Assembly: GCF_003600685.1 (NCBI RefSeq)
Contig: NZ_CP032084.1
Location: 1,736,001 to 1,800,000, forward strand
Direction of reading: 5' to 3'
DNA length: 64,000 nt
DNA from: Achromobacter sp. B7
GTDB taxonomy: Bacteria > Pseudomonadota > Gammaproteobacteria > Burkholderiales > Burkholderiaceae_B
Shown here piece by piece: positions 25,766-34,925 of this stretch (its first letter is position 1; the number at the start of each line of letters is the position of its first letter). The notes beneath the pieces were generated by a model. The model was given only the letters and a program-made list of their open reading frames with translations, had not been told where the DNA came from and ran no database searches. The translations under genes were made by a program, and so were the position numbers.

Positions 25766-26485
25766 TCAGGTGCCGTAGCGGTCAAGAATCTTGCGGATGT
25801 CGCGCACGCCCGACCCGTCGGTGCTGAGCAGCGCGCGCGCCGTCACGGATTCCAGATGATGTTCCAGCAGATGCAGCACGTGCTTTTCGTCGCGCGCGCG
25901 CAGGCCTTCCACAATGTCCATGTGTTCGCTGACCGCGCATTCGCTGGAATGCGGCCGCCCGTAAAGCGCCAGGATCAGCGAGCAGCGCGACACGATTTCG
26001 TTCACGTAGCGGGCATAGACCGCGTTGCCGGATAGCTCGGCCATCAGGATGTGGAATTCGCCCGACAGTCGGATGGATTCATTCGTGCTGTTGCGCTTGC
26101 GGGCCGCTTCCTCTTCTTCGACGTGACGCGCCAGGCGCGTCAGCCCGGCTTCGGTGATGTGTTGCAGCAGCCGGCGGGCGACATCGCGTTCCAGGCAGCG
26201 CCGGGCCTCGAAGATATCGTGCGCTTCTTCCAGGCTGGGCCGCGCCACCGCCGCGCCGCGATTGGGGCGCAAATCCACCAGCCCTTCGCTGAACAGCCGC
26301 GTCAACACGCCGCGCACAATCGTGCGGCTGACCCCGAAACGCTCACCAATGATGTCTTCGGGCAGCTTGTCGCCCGGCAGCAAGGCCTGTTCGATAATGG
26401 CGCGGCGTAAATTTATGTATACGATTTCGCTGCGGTTTACGTCTTTCTTGGCGGGCTCGTTGGCCGACGGCGCGAGAGGTTTCAT
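25766..26485 (-). CDS. GntR-family regulator (FCD/FadR type)
   Basis: A 239-residue regulator with an N-terminal winged helix (about 15-80; G-D-K-L-P-E-D-I-I-G-E-R-F-G-V-S-R-T-I-V-R) and an all-helical FCD ligand domain (about 90-225) with the metal- and ligand-binding histidines H-M-D-I and H-H-L-E-S-V-T. It probably represses the divergent racemase-ABC-amidohydrolase operon until its ligand binds. The start at 26485 is chosen because it leaves a short N-terminus before the winged helix; a start farther upstream would add 30 unrelated residues. Three inverted repeats lie between it and the operon. Confidence 0.92.
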   Translation of the reverse strand: MKPLAPSANEPAKKDVNRSEIVYINLRRAIIEQALLPGDKLPEDIIGERFGVSRTIVRGVLTRLFSEGLVDLRPNRGAAVARPSLEEAHDIFEARRCLERDVARRLLQHITEAGLTRLARHVEEEEAARKRNSTNESIRLSGEFHILMAELSGNAVYARYVNEIVSRCSLILALYGRPHSSECAVSEHMDIVEGLRARDEKHVLHLLEHHLESVTARALLSTDGSGVRDIRKILDRYGT

Positions 26486-26650
26486 CGTCTTCTTTGGCTC
26501 CTGGACGTGCGCGTTTTCATTGTAATGGGATAGGCCGCGGCACCGGCCGCCGCTGCGCACTGCGGGTGTGGGCAAGCATACTACAACGCCCGCTAAGGGT
26601 TAGCGATAGCTTGAAGCCAGAGCTCAAGCGCGTACATTGTCGGCATAAAT

Positions 26651-26717
26651 CGTATACAAACATTTATACGAAACGGAGTTCGTTGAACGAATCCGTACGA
26701 GTTGTTTGTATACAAAC
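26651..26717. promoter_or_regulatory. GntR operator region with three inverted repeats
   Basis: CGTATA-n8-TATACG (26651-26670), TTCGTT-G-AACGAA (26679-26691) and the perfect 14-base palindrome GTTTGTATACAAAC (26704-26717) are packed between gntR and the operon. The ten bases GTATACAAAC recur exactly 56 bases apart (26652 and 26708), about five helix turns. They are likely GntR sites; a further GTATAC lies inside gntR at 26416. Confidence 0.65.
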
Positions 26718-26732
26718 CGCCGAGGTTGTTTG

Positions 26733-27479
26733 ATGCCAGCAATGCCAGCAATGCCCCACGCCGTCACCGTCGACCGGCCCGCCTTCACGCCATACCGCCT
26801 GCTGGTGGTCAACGGCAACACCACGGCCGACTTGACCCGCAGCCTGGCCGCCCAGGCGCGCACGTTTTTCGATGGCGCGGCCCACATACACGCCGTCACC
26901 GCCGTATTCGGACCCGCCTATATCGCCAGCCGCGTCGAGGCCGCCGTGGCCGCGCATGCCGTGCTGCAAACCGTGGAGCAGGAAGTGGCCCGGGCCGAAG
27001 CGCCGTTCGATGCCTGCCTGTTGGCCTGTTTCGGCGAACCCGGCATCGGCGCCGTGCGCGAATGCCTGAACGTGCCCGTCGTGGGCATGGCCGAAGCGTC
27101 GATCATGGCCGCCATGCAGCGCGGCGACCGCTACGCCATCGTCACCGTTGGGCAGCGCTGGCCCGGCATGTTGCGCGAACAGATCCGCCAACTAGGCCTG
27201 GAAGCCCGCTGCGCCGCCATCATCGCCTTGCCCGGCAACGCGCTGGATTACGTGACGCGCTCGCCCGAATCCGCCGCGCAAGTCAGCCTGGCGCTGGACG
27301 CCGCCGTGGCGCAGGGCGCTGACGTGGTCATCGTGGCTGGGGCCGCCCTGGCCGGTTACCTGCCTGTGCTGCCGCGCCGGCCCCTCGTTCCGATCATCGA
27401 TTCCTATCGCGCCGCGCTGGCCCAAATGCTGGCCCTGGCCTCGCTGGACCGCGCGCAGCGCTTGTGCGCATTGAACTGA
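26733..27479 (+). CDS. Asp/Glu/hydantoin racemase-family protein
   Basis: A 248-residue protein of the hydantoin/allantoin racemase superfamily, with the opening L-L-V-V-N-G-N-T-T-A-D-L-T and the first catalytic cysteine C99 in L-A-C-F-G-E-P-G. The second site, where racemases carry G-C-A/T-G, reads V-A-G-A-A-L-A-G near 201-208 with no cysteine, so true two-base racemisation is doubtful; decarboxylase or isomerase relatives also exist. ATG at 26733 is seven bases after CGAGG. The N-terminus starts with two copies of ATGCCAGCA. First gene of the operon. Confidence 0.82.
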   Translation: MPAMPAMPHAVTVDRPAFTPYRLLVVNGNTTADLTRSLAAQARTFFDGAAHIHAVTAVFGPAYIASRVEAAVAAHAVLQTVEQEVARAEAPFDACLLACFGEPGIGAVRECLNVPVVGMAEASIMAAMQRGDRYAIVTVGQRWPGMLREQIRQLGLEARCAAIIALPGNALDYVTRSPESAAQVSLALDAAVAQGADVVIVAGAALAGYLPVLPRRPLVPIIDSYRAALAQMLALASLDRAQRLCALN

Positions 27480-27574
27480 CCCCGCCGGGTCCGATCGCCA
27501 TGCCTACCGCGCCGGGCCCGACCCGGCGACATCAAACCGGGTATCAACCCGATAGACAAGGGAGAGTTGCAGCC

Positions 27575-29152
27575 ATGAAGACGTTGCTTAAATGGACCGC
27601 CGGCGCGGTGATCGCGCTGTCGGCCATCACGGGGGCTTCGGCCGCCAACACGCTTAAGTGGGGCGCCGCGCGCGACCTGGATTCGCTGGACCCGTATTCC
27701 TACGGCAGCACCTTCAACCTGGCTTTCCTGAACCATGTGTACGAAGCGTTGATCCGCTACGACGACAAGTTCAACATCACGCCCGCGCTGGCCGAATCCT
27801 GGGAATCGGTGTCGCCCACGGTGCTGCGCTTCAAGCTGCGCCCGGGAGTCAAGTTTCACAACGGCGCGCCCTTTTCGGCGGACGACGTCGTGGCGTCGAT
27901 GACGCGCGTGTCGGACGAGGCCTCGCCGCTAAAGGGCAACCTGCCGGCGTTCAAGGCCGTGCGCCGTGTAGACGACCTGACCGTCGACATCGAAATGACG
28001 CATCCGTACCCGTTGATGCTCAACGACCTGACCAATATCTTCATCTTCAACCGCCAATGGCTGGTCGATAACAACAGCACGCGTCCGACCGACGCCGCCA
28101 AGAAGATCGAAGGCTATGCCACGCACAACGCCAACGGCACCGGCCCCTTCAAGGTGGAGTCATACCGGCCCGATACCCGCACCGTGCTGGTCGTGAACAA
28201 AGACTGGTGGGACAAGCCCCGCCACAATCTGGACCGCATCGAATTCACGCCCATCGCGTCGGCGCCCACGCGCGTGGCCGCGCTGCTTTCCGGCGACATC
28301 AACTTCACCGAAAACGCGCCGCTGCAAGACCTGGACCGCCTGCGTGCCGCGTCCAACGTGAAGGTGCTGGCGGCGACGGAATTGCGCACGCTGTACTTCG
28401 GCATGAACCTGGGCGACAAGCTGGTCGGCTCGAACATCACCGACAAGAACCCGCTGAAAGACCTGCGCGTGCGCCAGGCGCTGTACATGGCGCTGTCGCC
28501 CGATCTGCTGCAAAAGCGCGTCATGCGCGGCCTGTCGCGCACCACCGGCGCGCTGGTGGCCCCGTCCATTCCCGGCTACGACATCAAGCAGGAAGAGCGC
28601 CTGCCGTTCGATGCGGCCAAGGCCAAGAAGTTGTTGGCCGATGCCGGCTACCCCGACGGCTTCACCTTGTCGCTGCTGTGTTCGAACGACATGTTCGTGA
28701 ACGAAGAAGAACTGTGTCAGGCCGCCGCGTCGATGTGGGCGCGTATTGGCGTCAAGGCGTCGCTGGCCAGCGGGCCGCGGTCGTTGCAGAACCCCAAGCG
28801 CTCGCGTGGCGAGTTCGACATCACCATCCACGGCTGGGCCAACGAGCCGCAGATCGATGCGCTGTCGATCCTGCTGCAAGTGATGCATAGCCGCACCGGC
28901 CCGGCGGGCGTCTTCAACTGGGGGCAGTGGGGCGACCCGGCATTGGACGCGAAGATCGACGCGGCCGCCGCCGAGATGGACCGCGACAAGCGCATCAAGA
29001 TGATGGCCGAAGTGTTGCAGACGCTGCACGACGACGTGCGCTTCCTGCCGCTGCACCAGCAGCCCATGGCCTGGGCCGTGGGCGACAAGGTGGGCGACGT
29101 GCTGCAAATGCCGGACAACAAGGCGCGGCTGTGGACGGTGCGCATGCAGTAG
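27575..29152 (+). CDS. Peptide/opine-type ABC substrate-binding protein (SBP family 5)
   Basis: A 525-residue periplasmic binding protein with a signal peptide (about 1-23, ending A-S-A-A). Family 5 marks are the N-terminal D-L-D-S-L-D-P near 33-39, V-L-R-F-K-L-R-P-G-V-K-F-H-N-G near 83-97, and N-G-T-G-P-F near 186-191. Such proteins feed di- and oligopeptides, opines, nickel or drug-like compounds to DppBCDF-type permeases. AAGGGAGAG precedes the ATG. It lies 95 bases after the racemase gene and 83 before the first permease. The bound compound is not known. Confidence 0.92.
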   Translation: MKTLLKWTAGAVIALSAITGASAANTLKWGAARDLDSLDPYSYGSTFNLAFLNHVYEALIRYDDKFNITPALAESWESVSPTVLRFKLRPGVKFHNGAPFSADDVVASMTRVSDEASPLKGNLPAFKAVRRVDDLTVDIEMTHPYPLMLNDLTNIFIFNRQWLVDNNSTRPTDAAKKIEGYATHNANGTGPFKVESYRPDTRTVLVVNKDWWDKPRHNLDRIEFTPIASAPTRVAALLSGDINFTENAPLQDLDRLRAASNVKVLAATELRTLYFGMNLGDKLVGSNITDKNPLKDLRVRQALYMALSPDLLQKRVMRGLSRTTGALVAPSIPGYDIKQEERLPFDAAKAKKLLADAGYPDGFTLSLLCSNDMFVNEEELCQAAASMWARIGVKASLASGPRSLQNPKRSRGEFDITIHGWANEPQIDALSILLQVMHSRTGPAGVFNWGQWGDPALDAKIDAAAAEMDRDKRIKMMAEVLQTLHDDVRFLPLHQQPMAWAVGDKVGDVLQMPDNKARLWTVRMQ

Positions 29153-29235
29153 CACGCGCGGTTCATGCAACCGCCGCGCCCCGGTCGGGGGCGGCGGTTG
29201 CAACAGTCCGACATCGGGTCTGAAGGAGGCCGCAC

Positions 29236-30228
29236 ATGCTGGCATTCATTGTTAGACGGGTCTTTAACGCAGTCGGCGTGATGCTGGCGGTGGCGTTGCT
29301 GGCCTTCGTGATATTTCGTTTTGTCGGCGATCCCGTCGACATGATGCTTAACGAGCAGGCTTCGCAAACCCAGCGCGACGAGCTGCGCGAACGCCTGGGC
29401 TTGAACGCGTCGGTGGGCATGCAGTTCGTGCACTTCGTCACCAACGCCGCGCAGGGCGAATTCGGCATTTCTTACCGCAACCAGCAAGACGTGTTCGCGC
29501 TGGTGGCCGAACGTTTCCCGGCCACGTTCGAACTGGTGATGATGGCCACGCTGCTGTCGCTTGCGATCGGCGTGCCGCTGGGCGTGCTGACGGCCATCTA
29601 TCGCAAGTCACGCATGGCGCAGGCCTTGCAGTTCGTGTCCATCCTGGGTATCTCGTTGCCCAGCTTCGTCGTCGGCATCATGCTGATCCTGATTTTTTCG
29701 GTGCAGCTGGGCTGGCTGCCGGGCTTCGGGCGGGGCGACACGGTGAAGATCGGCGGGTGGTCAACGGGCTTGTTGACGCCGTCCGGCCGCGCCGCGCTGG
29801 TGCTGCCGTCGATCACCCTGGCGCTGTTCCAGATCACGCTGATCATGCGGCTGGTGCGGGCCGAAATGCTGGAGACGCTGCGCACGGAATTCATCAAGTT
29901 CGCGCGCGCTCGCGGCCTGCCGGATCGCATCGTGCATTTTCGGCTGGCGCTGCGCAATTGCCTGATGCCGGTCATTACCGTGACGGGCATGCAGATCGGC
30001 AACCTGATCGCCTTCGCGTTGATTACCGAAACCGTGTTCCAGTGGCCGGGCATGGGCTTGCTGTTCATCCAATCGGTCATGTTCGTGGACATTCCCGTCA
30101 TGGCCGCCTATCTGGTGATCGTGTCTTTCATCTTCGTGGCGCTGAACACGTTGGTGGACATGATGTACGGCGTGGTCGATCCGCGCCTGCGCAGCCAGCA
30201 CGTCAAAGGAGGCGCCAGTGGCCACTAA
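29236..30228 (+). CDS. ABC transporter permease (DppB type)
   Basis: A 330-residue inner-membrane permease with six predicted helices. It opens with F-I-V-R-R-V-F-N-A-V as DppB proteins do, has P-A-T-F-E-L-V near 95-101, and carries the EAA loop (A-R-A-R-G-L-P-D-R near 222-230) that docks on the ATPases. The GGAGG before the ATG is strong. It overlaps the next permease gene by 11 bases. Confidence 0.93.
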   Translation: MLAFIVRRVFNAVGVMLAVALLAFVIFRFVGDPVDMMLNEQASQTQRDELRERLGLNASVGMQFVHFVTNAAQGEFGISYRNQQDVFALVAERFPATFELVMMATLLSLAIGVPLGVLTAIYRKSRMAQALQFVSILGISLPSFVVGIMLILIFSVQLGWLPGFGRGDTVKIGGWSTGLLTPSGRAALVLPSITLALFQITLIMRLVRAEMLETLRTEFIKFARARGLPDRIVHFRLALRNCLMPVITVTGMQIGNLIAFALITETVFQWPGMGLLFIQSVMFVDIPVMAAYLVIVSFIFVALNTLVDMMYGVVDPRLRSQHVKGGASGH

Positions 30229-31171
30229 ACCTTTCTCTACGCCGTATTCGGGCGGTGCGCGCAGCCGGCTGTCGCGCTTCTTGCAAAGCGATTTGTGGTG
30301 GAGCCTGCGGCACGATTATGTGGCAATGGGCGCGGGCATCGTGCTGTTGGTGGTGGTGTTGCTGGCGGTGTTCGCGCCGTGGATCGCGCCGCAAAATCCT
30401 TACGACCTGGCGCAGCTGGATCTGTTGAACGCCGAGCTGCCGCCGTTCTGGGTGGAAGGCGCCGACCCGCAGTTCCTGTTGGGCACCGACACGCAGGGCC
30501 GCGATGTGTGGTCGGCCATTCTGTATGGCTCGCGCATGTCGCTGGCGATCGGGCTGGCCACGGTGGTGCTGTCGCTGGCCATCGGCTTGCTGGTGGGCCT
30601 GGCGGCGGGCTATTTCGGCGGTTGGGTCGACAACGCCTTGATGCGCGTGGGCGACACGCTGCTCAGTATTCCCACCATTCTGGTCGCCATTCTGGTGACC
30701 GCGGTGTTCCGCCAACTGCTGCCGCCGGGCCTGCGCGAAACCTTGTCCGCCGTGATCCTCATTTTGGCCATCTCCATGACCAACTGGGTGCAGTACGCGC
30801 GCACGGTGCGGGCGTCGGCGCTGGTCGAGCGTGGCAAGGAATATGTGCAGGCGGCGCGGCTGATCCGGGTCAGTTCGCTGCGCATCATGCTGACGCACAT
30901 CCTGCCCAACACGCTGACCCCCGTCATGGTGACGGCCACGCTGAACCTGGGGCTGGCCGTGCTGATCGAGGCCACGCTCAGCTTCCTGGGCGTGGGCATG
31001 CCGCCTACCGAACCGTCGCTGGGCACGCTGATCCGGCTGGGCAACCAGTTCCTGTTTTCGGGGCAGTGGTGGGTGGTGGTGTTCCCCGCGCTGTATCTGA
31101 GCCTGATCGTGCTGGTGGTGAACCTGCTGGGCGATTGGCTGCGCGACGCGCTCAATCCCCGTCTGCGCTGA
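30218..31171 (+). CDS. ABC transporter permease (DppC type)
   Basis: A 317-residue permease with six helices, the DppC partner. It has the N-terminal hydrophilic segment, G-T-D-T-Q-G-R-D-V-W-S near 89-99 (a DppC signature) and the EAA-like loop Y-V-Q-A-A-R-L-I near 209-216. GTG at 30218 is six bases after AAAGGAGG and overlaps the dppB-type gene by 11 bases, so translation is coupled. Confidence 0.93.
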   Translation: MATKPFSTPYSGGARSRLSRFLQSDLWWSLRHDYVAMGAGIVLLVVVLLAVFAPWIAPQNPYDLAQLDLLNAELPPFWVEGADPQFLLGTDTQGRDVWSAILYGSRMSLAIGLATVVLSLAIGLLVGLAAGYFGGWVDNALMRVGDTLLSIPTILVAILVTAVFRQLLPPGLRETLSAVILILAISMTNWVQYARTVRASALVERGKEYVQAARLIRVSSLRIMLTHILPNTLTPVMVTATLNLGLAVLIEATLSFLGVGMPPTEPSLGTLIRLGNQFLFSGQWWVVVFPALYLSLIVLVVNLLGDWLRDALNPRLR

Positions 31172-31198
31172 CGGCGCAATCTTCAATAGAGGTCAAGC

Positions 31199-32392
31199 AT
31201 GGAAAACGCAACGCTGTACACCCACGTCCGCCCGGCGGGTGGCGAGATCACCACGGTGCTGGTCAAGGACGGCCGCTTCCACGCGTTGGGGGCCGAGGCG
31301 CCCTCAGGCGTGCCGGTGGTGGACGGGGGCGGTGCGCTGATGCTGCCGGGGCTGATCGACGCCCACGCGCACCTGGACAAGACGATGTACGGCATGCCCT
31401 GGTATCGCAACGAGGTCGGCCCGCGCCTGATCGACAAGATCGAGAACGAGCGCGCTGAAAAGAAGCGCCTGGGCATCGACCCGTATCGGCAATCGGCGCG
31501 GCAGATCGTAATGTCGATTGCCGACGGCACCAGCCACATCCGCAGCCATGTGGACGTGGACACCGACATCGGCCTGGGCGCCATCGAAGGCGTGATGCGC
31601 GCGCGCGAGGTGTACCGCGACCAGATCGACGTGGAACTGGTGGCCTTTCCGCAAAGCGGACTGCTGATCCGTCCCGGCACGCTGGCGCTGATGGACGAGG
31701 CGCTGCGCATGGGCGCGGAGGTGGTGGGCGGGCTGGACCCGGCGGGCATGGACCGCGATCCCAAGGGTCATCTGGACGCCATCTTCGGGCTGGCCGACAA
31801 GCATGGCAAGCCAATCGACATCCACCTGCACGAGGCCGGCGAGCTGGGCGCATTTTCGATGCAGATGACGATCGACCGCGTGTTGGCGTTGGGCATGCAG
31901 GGCAAGGTCACCTTGTCGCATTCGTTCTGCCTGGGCATGCCGGACACGCAGGCGGTGCAAGCGCTGACGGAAGGGCTGCTGGCCGCCGGCATCCACATCA
32001 TGACCACCGGGTCCTCGTCGCGGCCGGTGCCCAATGTGGCGCGGCTGCGCCAAGCCGGCGTCACCGTCTGCACCGGCAACGACGGCATGCGCGATACCTG
32101 GGGCCCGTACGGCAAGCCCGACATGCTGGAGCGCACCATGCTGGTGGGCCTGCGCAACAACTTCCGGCGCGACGACGAACTGGCGATGGCGCTGGACGTA
32201 GCCACCTATGGCAATGCGCGCGTGATGCAGTTGCGGGACTATGGCCTGGCGCCGGGCTGCCATGCCGACTTTGTGCTGGTCGATGCCGAGACCGTGGCCG
32301 AGGCCATCGTGGCCCGGCCCGTACGCAAGCTGGTCGTCAAGCGCGGCCACGTGGTGGCGCGCGACGGGCGTGCCTTGGCGAGCGCGCCGTGA
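31199..32392 (+). CDS. Cytosine deaminase-like amidohydrolase
   Basis: A 397-residue amidohydrolase. It has P-G-L-I-D-A-H-A-H-L-D-K-T near 50-62 (the HxH metal pair), H-L-H-E-A-G near 204-209, H-S-F near 240-242 and a C-terminal T-G-N-D-G-M-R-D near 289-296 with the catalytic aspartate. The HAHLDKT form and length place it with cytosine deaminase and the triazine enzyme AtzC, which deaminate or dealkylate amino-substituted heterocycles. Embedded between transporter genes, it probably processes the imported compound. GAGGT lies before the ATG. The substrate is inferred only as a class. Confidence 0.85.
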   Translation: MENATLYTHVRPAGGEITTVLVKDGRFHALGAEAPSGVPVVDGGGALMLPGLIDAHAHLDKTMYGMPWYRNEVGPRLIDKIENERAEKKRLGIDPYRQSARQIVMSIADGTSHIRSHVDVDTDIGLGAIEGVMRAREVYRDQIDVELVAFPQSGLLIRPGTLALMDEALRMGAEVVGGLDPAGMDRDPKGHLDAIFGLADKHGKPIDIHLHEAGELGAFSMQMTIDRVLALGMQGKVTLSHSFCLGMPDTQAVQALTEGLLAAGIHIMTTGSSSRPVPNVARLRQAGVTVCTGNDGMRDTWGPYGKPDMLERTMLVGLRNNFRRDDELAMALDVATYGNARVMQLRDYGLAPGCHADFVLVDAETVAEAIVARPVRKLVVKRGHVVARDGRALASAP

Positions 32393-33909
32393 TGTCCGCG
32401 ATGATGTCCGCGATGATGCCCAACAGGGAAGGCCCCATCCTCTTGACCGCGCGCTGGGTGGTCGGCCATGAAAACGGCCGCCATTGCCTCTACGAGAACG
32501 GCGAAGTCGTGTTCGACGGCGACCGCATCGTCTACGTGGGCCATCGCTATCCGGGCAGCGTTGCGCGCCGCCATGACTACGGCCGCGCGGTGATCGGCCC
32601 CGGCTTCGTGGACCTGGATGCCTTGTCGGACCTGGACACGACCATCCTGGGTTTCGACAATTCACCCGCCTGGCGCAAAGGTCGTATCTGGCCCGAGACG
32701 TACATGCAGAAGGGGCCGTACGAGATGTACACGCCCGCCGAACTGGCCTTTCAGAAACGCTACGCGTTTGCGCAGCTGATCCGCAACGGCATCACCACCG
32801 CCTTGCCGATTGCGTCGCTGTTCTACCGCGTGTGGGGCGAAACGCGCGACGAATTCCTGTCGGCCGCCAACGCGGCGGGCGAACTCGGCCTGCGCGTGTA
32901 CCTGGGGCCGGCCTACCGCAGCGGGCACACCTATGTGGATGCCGACGGCAAGATCCGCTGCCATTACGACGAGGCGCGCGGCATGGCGGGGCTGGCCGAC
33001 GCCGTTGCGTTCTGCGATGAGATCGACGGACGTCACAACGGCCGGGTGCGCGCCATGCTGGCGCCGGACCGTATCGAAACCTGCACGCCGGACCTGCTGC
33101 GTGCATCGGCGCAAGTCGCGCAAGAACGCGATATTCCCATCCGGCTGCATTGCTGCCAGTCGCGCCTGGAATACGACCTGGTGCTGGAACAGCACGGCAT
33201 GAGTCCGCCGGAATGGTTGCAAAGCCTGGGCTTCCTGTCGCCGCGCGCCTTGCTGCCGCATGGCACCTATGTATCCGGTTCGCGCCACATCCCGCGCCCC
33301 GGGAATGACCTGGACATCATCCGCGATGCGGGCGCCAGCATCGTGCACTGTCCGCTGGTGTCGGCGCGGCACGGCGCCACGCTGGACTCGTTTGCGCGTT
33401 ATCGCAAGCTGGGCATCAACATCGGCATGGGCACCGACACGTGGCCGCCGGACATGGTGCAGAACATGCAGGTGGGCATGATGCTGTGCCGCGTGGTCGA
33501 AGGGTCCACCGAAGCCGTGCGCGCCGAAGACTACTACGACGCGGCCACCGTCGGCGGCGCGGATGCCTTGGGTCGGCCGGACCTGGGCCGCCTGGCCGTG
33601 GGCGCCAAGGCGGACATCGTCGTCTTCGATTTTTCGCATGACCGCAACGGCCAGATGATCGACCCGATCCAGACGCTGATGATCAGCGGCAGCGGCCGCG
33701 ATGTGTCGCAAGTGATCATCGACGGGCGTTTCGTCATGGTGGACGGACGCATTCCCGGCTTTGACGCGCGCCTGGCGCAAGAGCAGGCGCAGCGGCAATT
33801 CGACGGCCTGGTTGCGCGCTACCCCGACCGCACCTGGGGCCATCCCCCGGTGCAGCAGATTTTTTCTTCCAGCTATCCGCGTCCCACAAGGAGCAGGAGC
33901 CCGTCATGA
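32392..33909 (+). CDS. Amidohydrolase-family protein lacking the HxH metal motif
   Basis: A 505-residue protein of the chlorohydrolase/aminohydrolase type. It keeps H-C-C-Q-S, L-P-H-G-T-Y-V and G-T-D-T-W-P-P-D for the later metal and catalytic residues, but after P-G-F-V-D (70-74) it reads L-D-A-L, where the family has x-H-x-H. The active site is therefore mononuclear with an altered ligand, or dead. The start is repetitive (ATGATGTCCGCG twice), so GTG 32389 or a later ATG are also possible. It overlaps the previous stop by one base and the next start by four. Confidence 0.82.
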   Translation: MSAMMSAMMPNREGPILLTARWVVGHENGRHCLYENGEVVFDGDRIVYVGHRYPGSVARRHDYGRAVIGPGFVDLDALSDLDTTILGFDNSPAWRKGRIWPETYMQKGPYEMYTPAELAFQKRYAFAQLIRNGITTALPIASLFYRVWGETRDEFLSAANAAGELGLRVYLGPAYRSGHTYVDADGKIRCHYDEARGMAGLADAVAFCDEIDGRHNGRVRAMLAPDRIETCTPDLLRASAQVAQERDIPIRLHCCQSRLEYDLVLEQHGMSPPEWLQSLGFLSPRALLPHGTYVSGSRHIPRPGNDLDIIRDAGASIVHCPLVSARHGATLDSFARYRKLGINIGMGTDTWPPDMVQNMQVGMMLCRVVEGSTEAVRAEDYYDAATVGGADALGRPDLGRLAVGAKADIVVFDFSHDRNGQMIDPIQTLMISGSGRDVSQVIIDGRFVMVDGRIPGFDARLAQEQAQRQFDGLVARYPDRTWGHPPVQQIFSSSYPRPTRSRSPS

Positions 33910-34925
33910 TGGCAATCGACCTTAATGCCGCGCCGGTCGGCGTGCCGACCTTGTCGGTGCGCGGCCTGTCGGTGGAATTTCCCACGCGCCACGGCACGCT
34001 GGTGGCCACGCGCGACATCAGCTTTGACATTCAACCCGGCGAAATCCTGGGCATGGTGGGCGAGTCCGGCGCGGGCAAGTCCTTGACCGGCATGGCGGTG
34101 ATCGGCCTGCTGGAGCCGCCCGGTCGCCTGGGCGCCGGAGAAATCCTGCTGGCGGGCAAGCGCATCGACAACCTGCCGGCCAAGGCGCGGCAGCGTTTGC
34201 GTGGCAAAGAAATCGGCGCGATTTTTCAAGACCCGCTGACCAGCCTGCACCCGCTGTTCACGGTGGGTGACCAACTGATCGAAACCATCCGCCATCACGA
34301 CAAGGTGTCCGCCCCGGCCGCCCGCGCCCGCGCGCTGGAGCTGCTGCTGGCGGTGGGCATTCCGGCGGCCGACAAGCGCATCGACCACTATCCGCACCAG
34401 TTCTCGGGCGGCATGCGCCAGCGCGTGGTGATCGCGCTGGCCCTGGCCGCGCGCCCCAAGCTCATCATCGCGGATGAACCCACCACCGCGCTTGACGTGT
34501 CGGTGCAGGCGCAGATCACGGCGCTGCTGCGCCGGCTGTGCCGCGAGCAGGGCACGGCTGTGCTGCTGGTCACGCACGACATGGGCGTGATTGCGGAAAC
34601 CGCCGACCGCGTGGCGGTGATGTATGCCGGCCGCATCGTCGAGATCGGGCCGGTGCTGGACGTGCTGCGTCGGCCCGGGCACCCCTATACGCAAGGCTTG
34701 ATGAACGCCATTCCGGGCCTGCGCCATCGAGCCGCCCGCTTGAACCAGATCGACGGCGCCATGCCGCGCCTGCACGCCATGCCCGATGGCTGTGCGTTTC
34801 ACCCGCGTTGCGCGTCTGCCGGGCCGCGCTGTGCCCACACCCGGCCGCCCCTGGCCGCTTCGCCTTCGGGCGCTACCGTCAGCGCCTGCTGGCTGCACCA
34901 GGAAGGAGTGGCCCATGCCGCGTAA
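33906..34925 (+). CDS. ABC transporter ATP-binding protein (DppD type)
   Basis: A 339-residue ATPase. Walker A reads G-E-S-G-A-G-K-S near 53-60, the ABC signature F-S-G-G-M-R-Q-R near 163-170 and Walker B L-I-I-A-D-E-P-T near 184-191. The C-terminal oligopeptide/dipeptide domain has the H-P-R-C cysteine motif. It overlaps the amidohydrolase by four bases (ATGA) and the next ATPase by 11. It powers the DppB/DppC-type permeases of this operon. Confidence 0.94.
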   Translation: MMAIDLNAAPVGVPTLSVRGLSVEFPTRHGTLVATRDISFDIQPGEILGMVGESGAGKSLTGMAVIGLLEPPGRLGAGEILLAGKRIDNLPAKARQRLRGKEIGAIFQDPLTSLHPLFTVGDQLIETIRHHDKVSAPAARARALELLLAVGIPAADKRIDHYPHQFSGGMRQRVVIALALAARPKLIIADEPTTALDVSVQAQITALLRRLCREQGTAVLLVTHDMGVIAETADRVAVMYAGRIVEIGPVLDVLRRPGHPYTQGLMNAIPGLRHRAARLNQIDGAMPRLHAMPDGCAFHPRCASAGPRCAHTRPPLAASPSGATVSACWLHQEGVAHAA

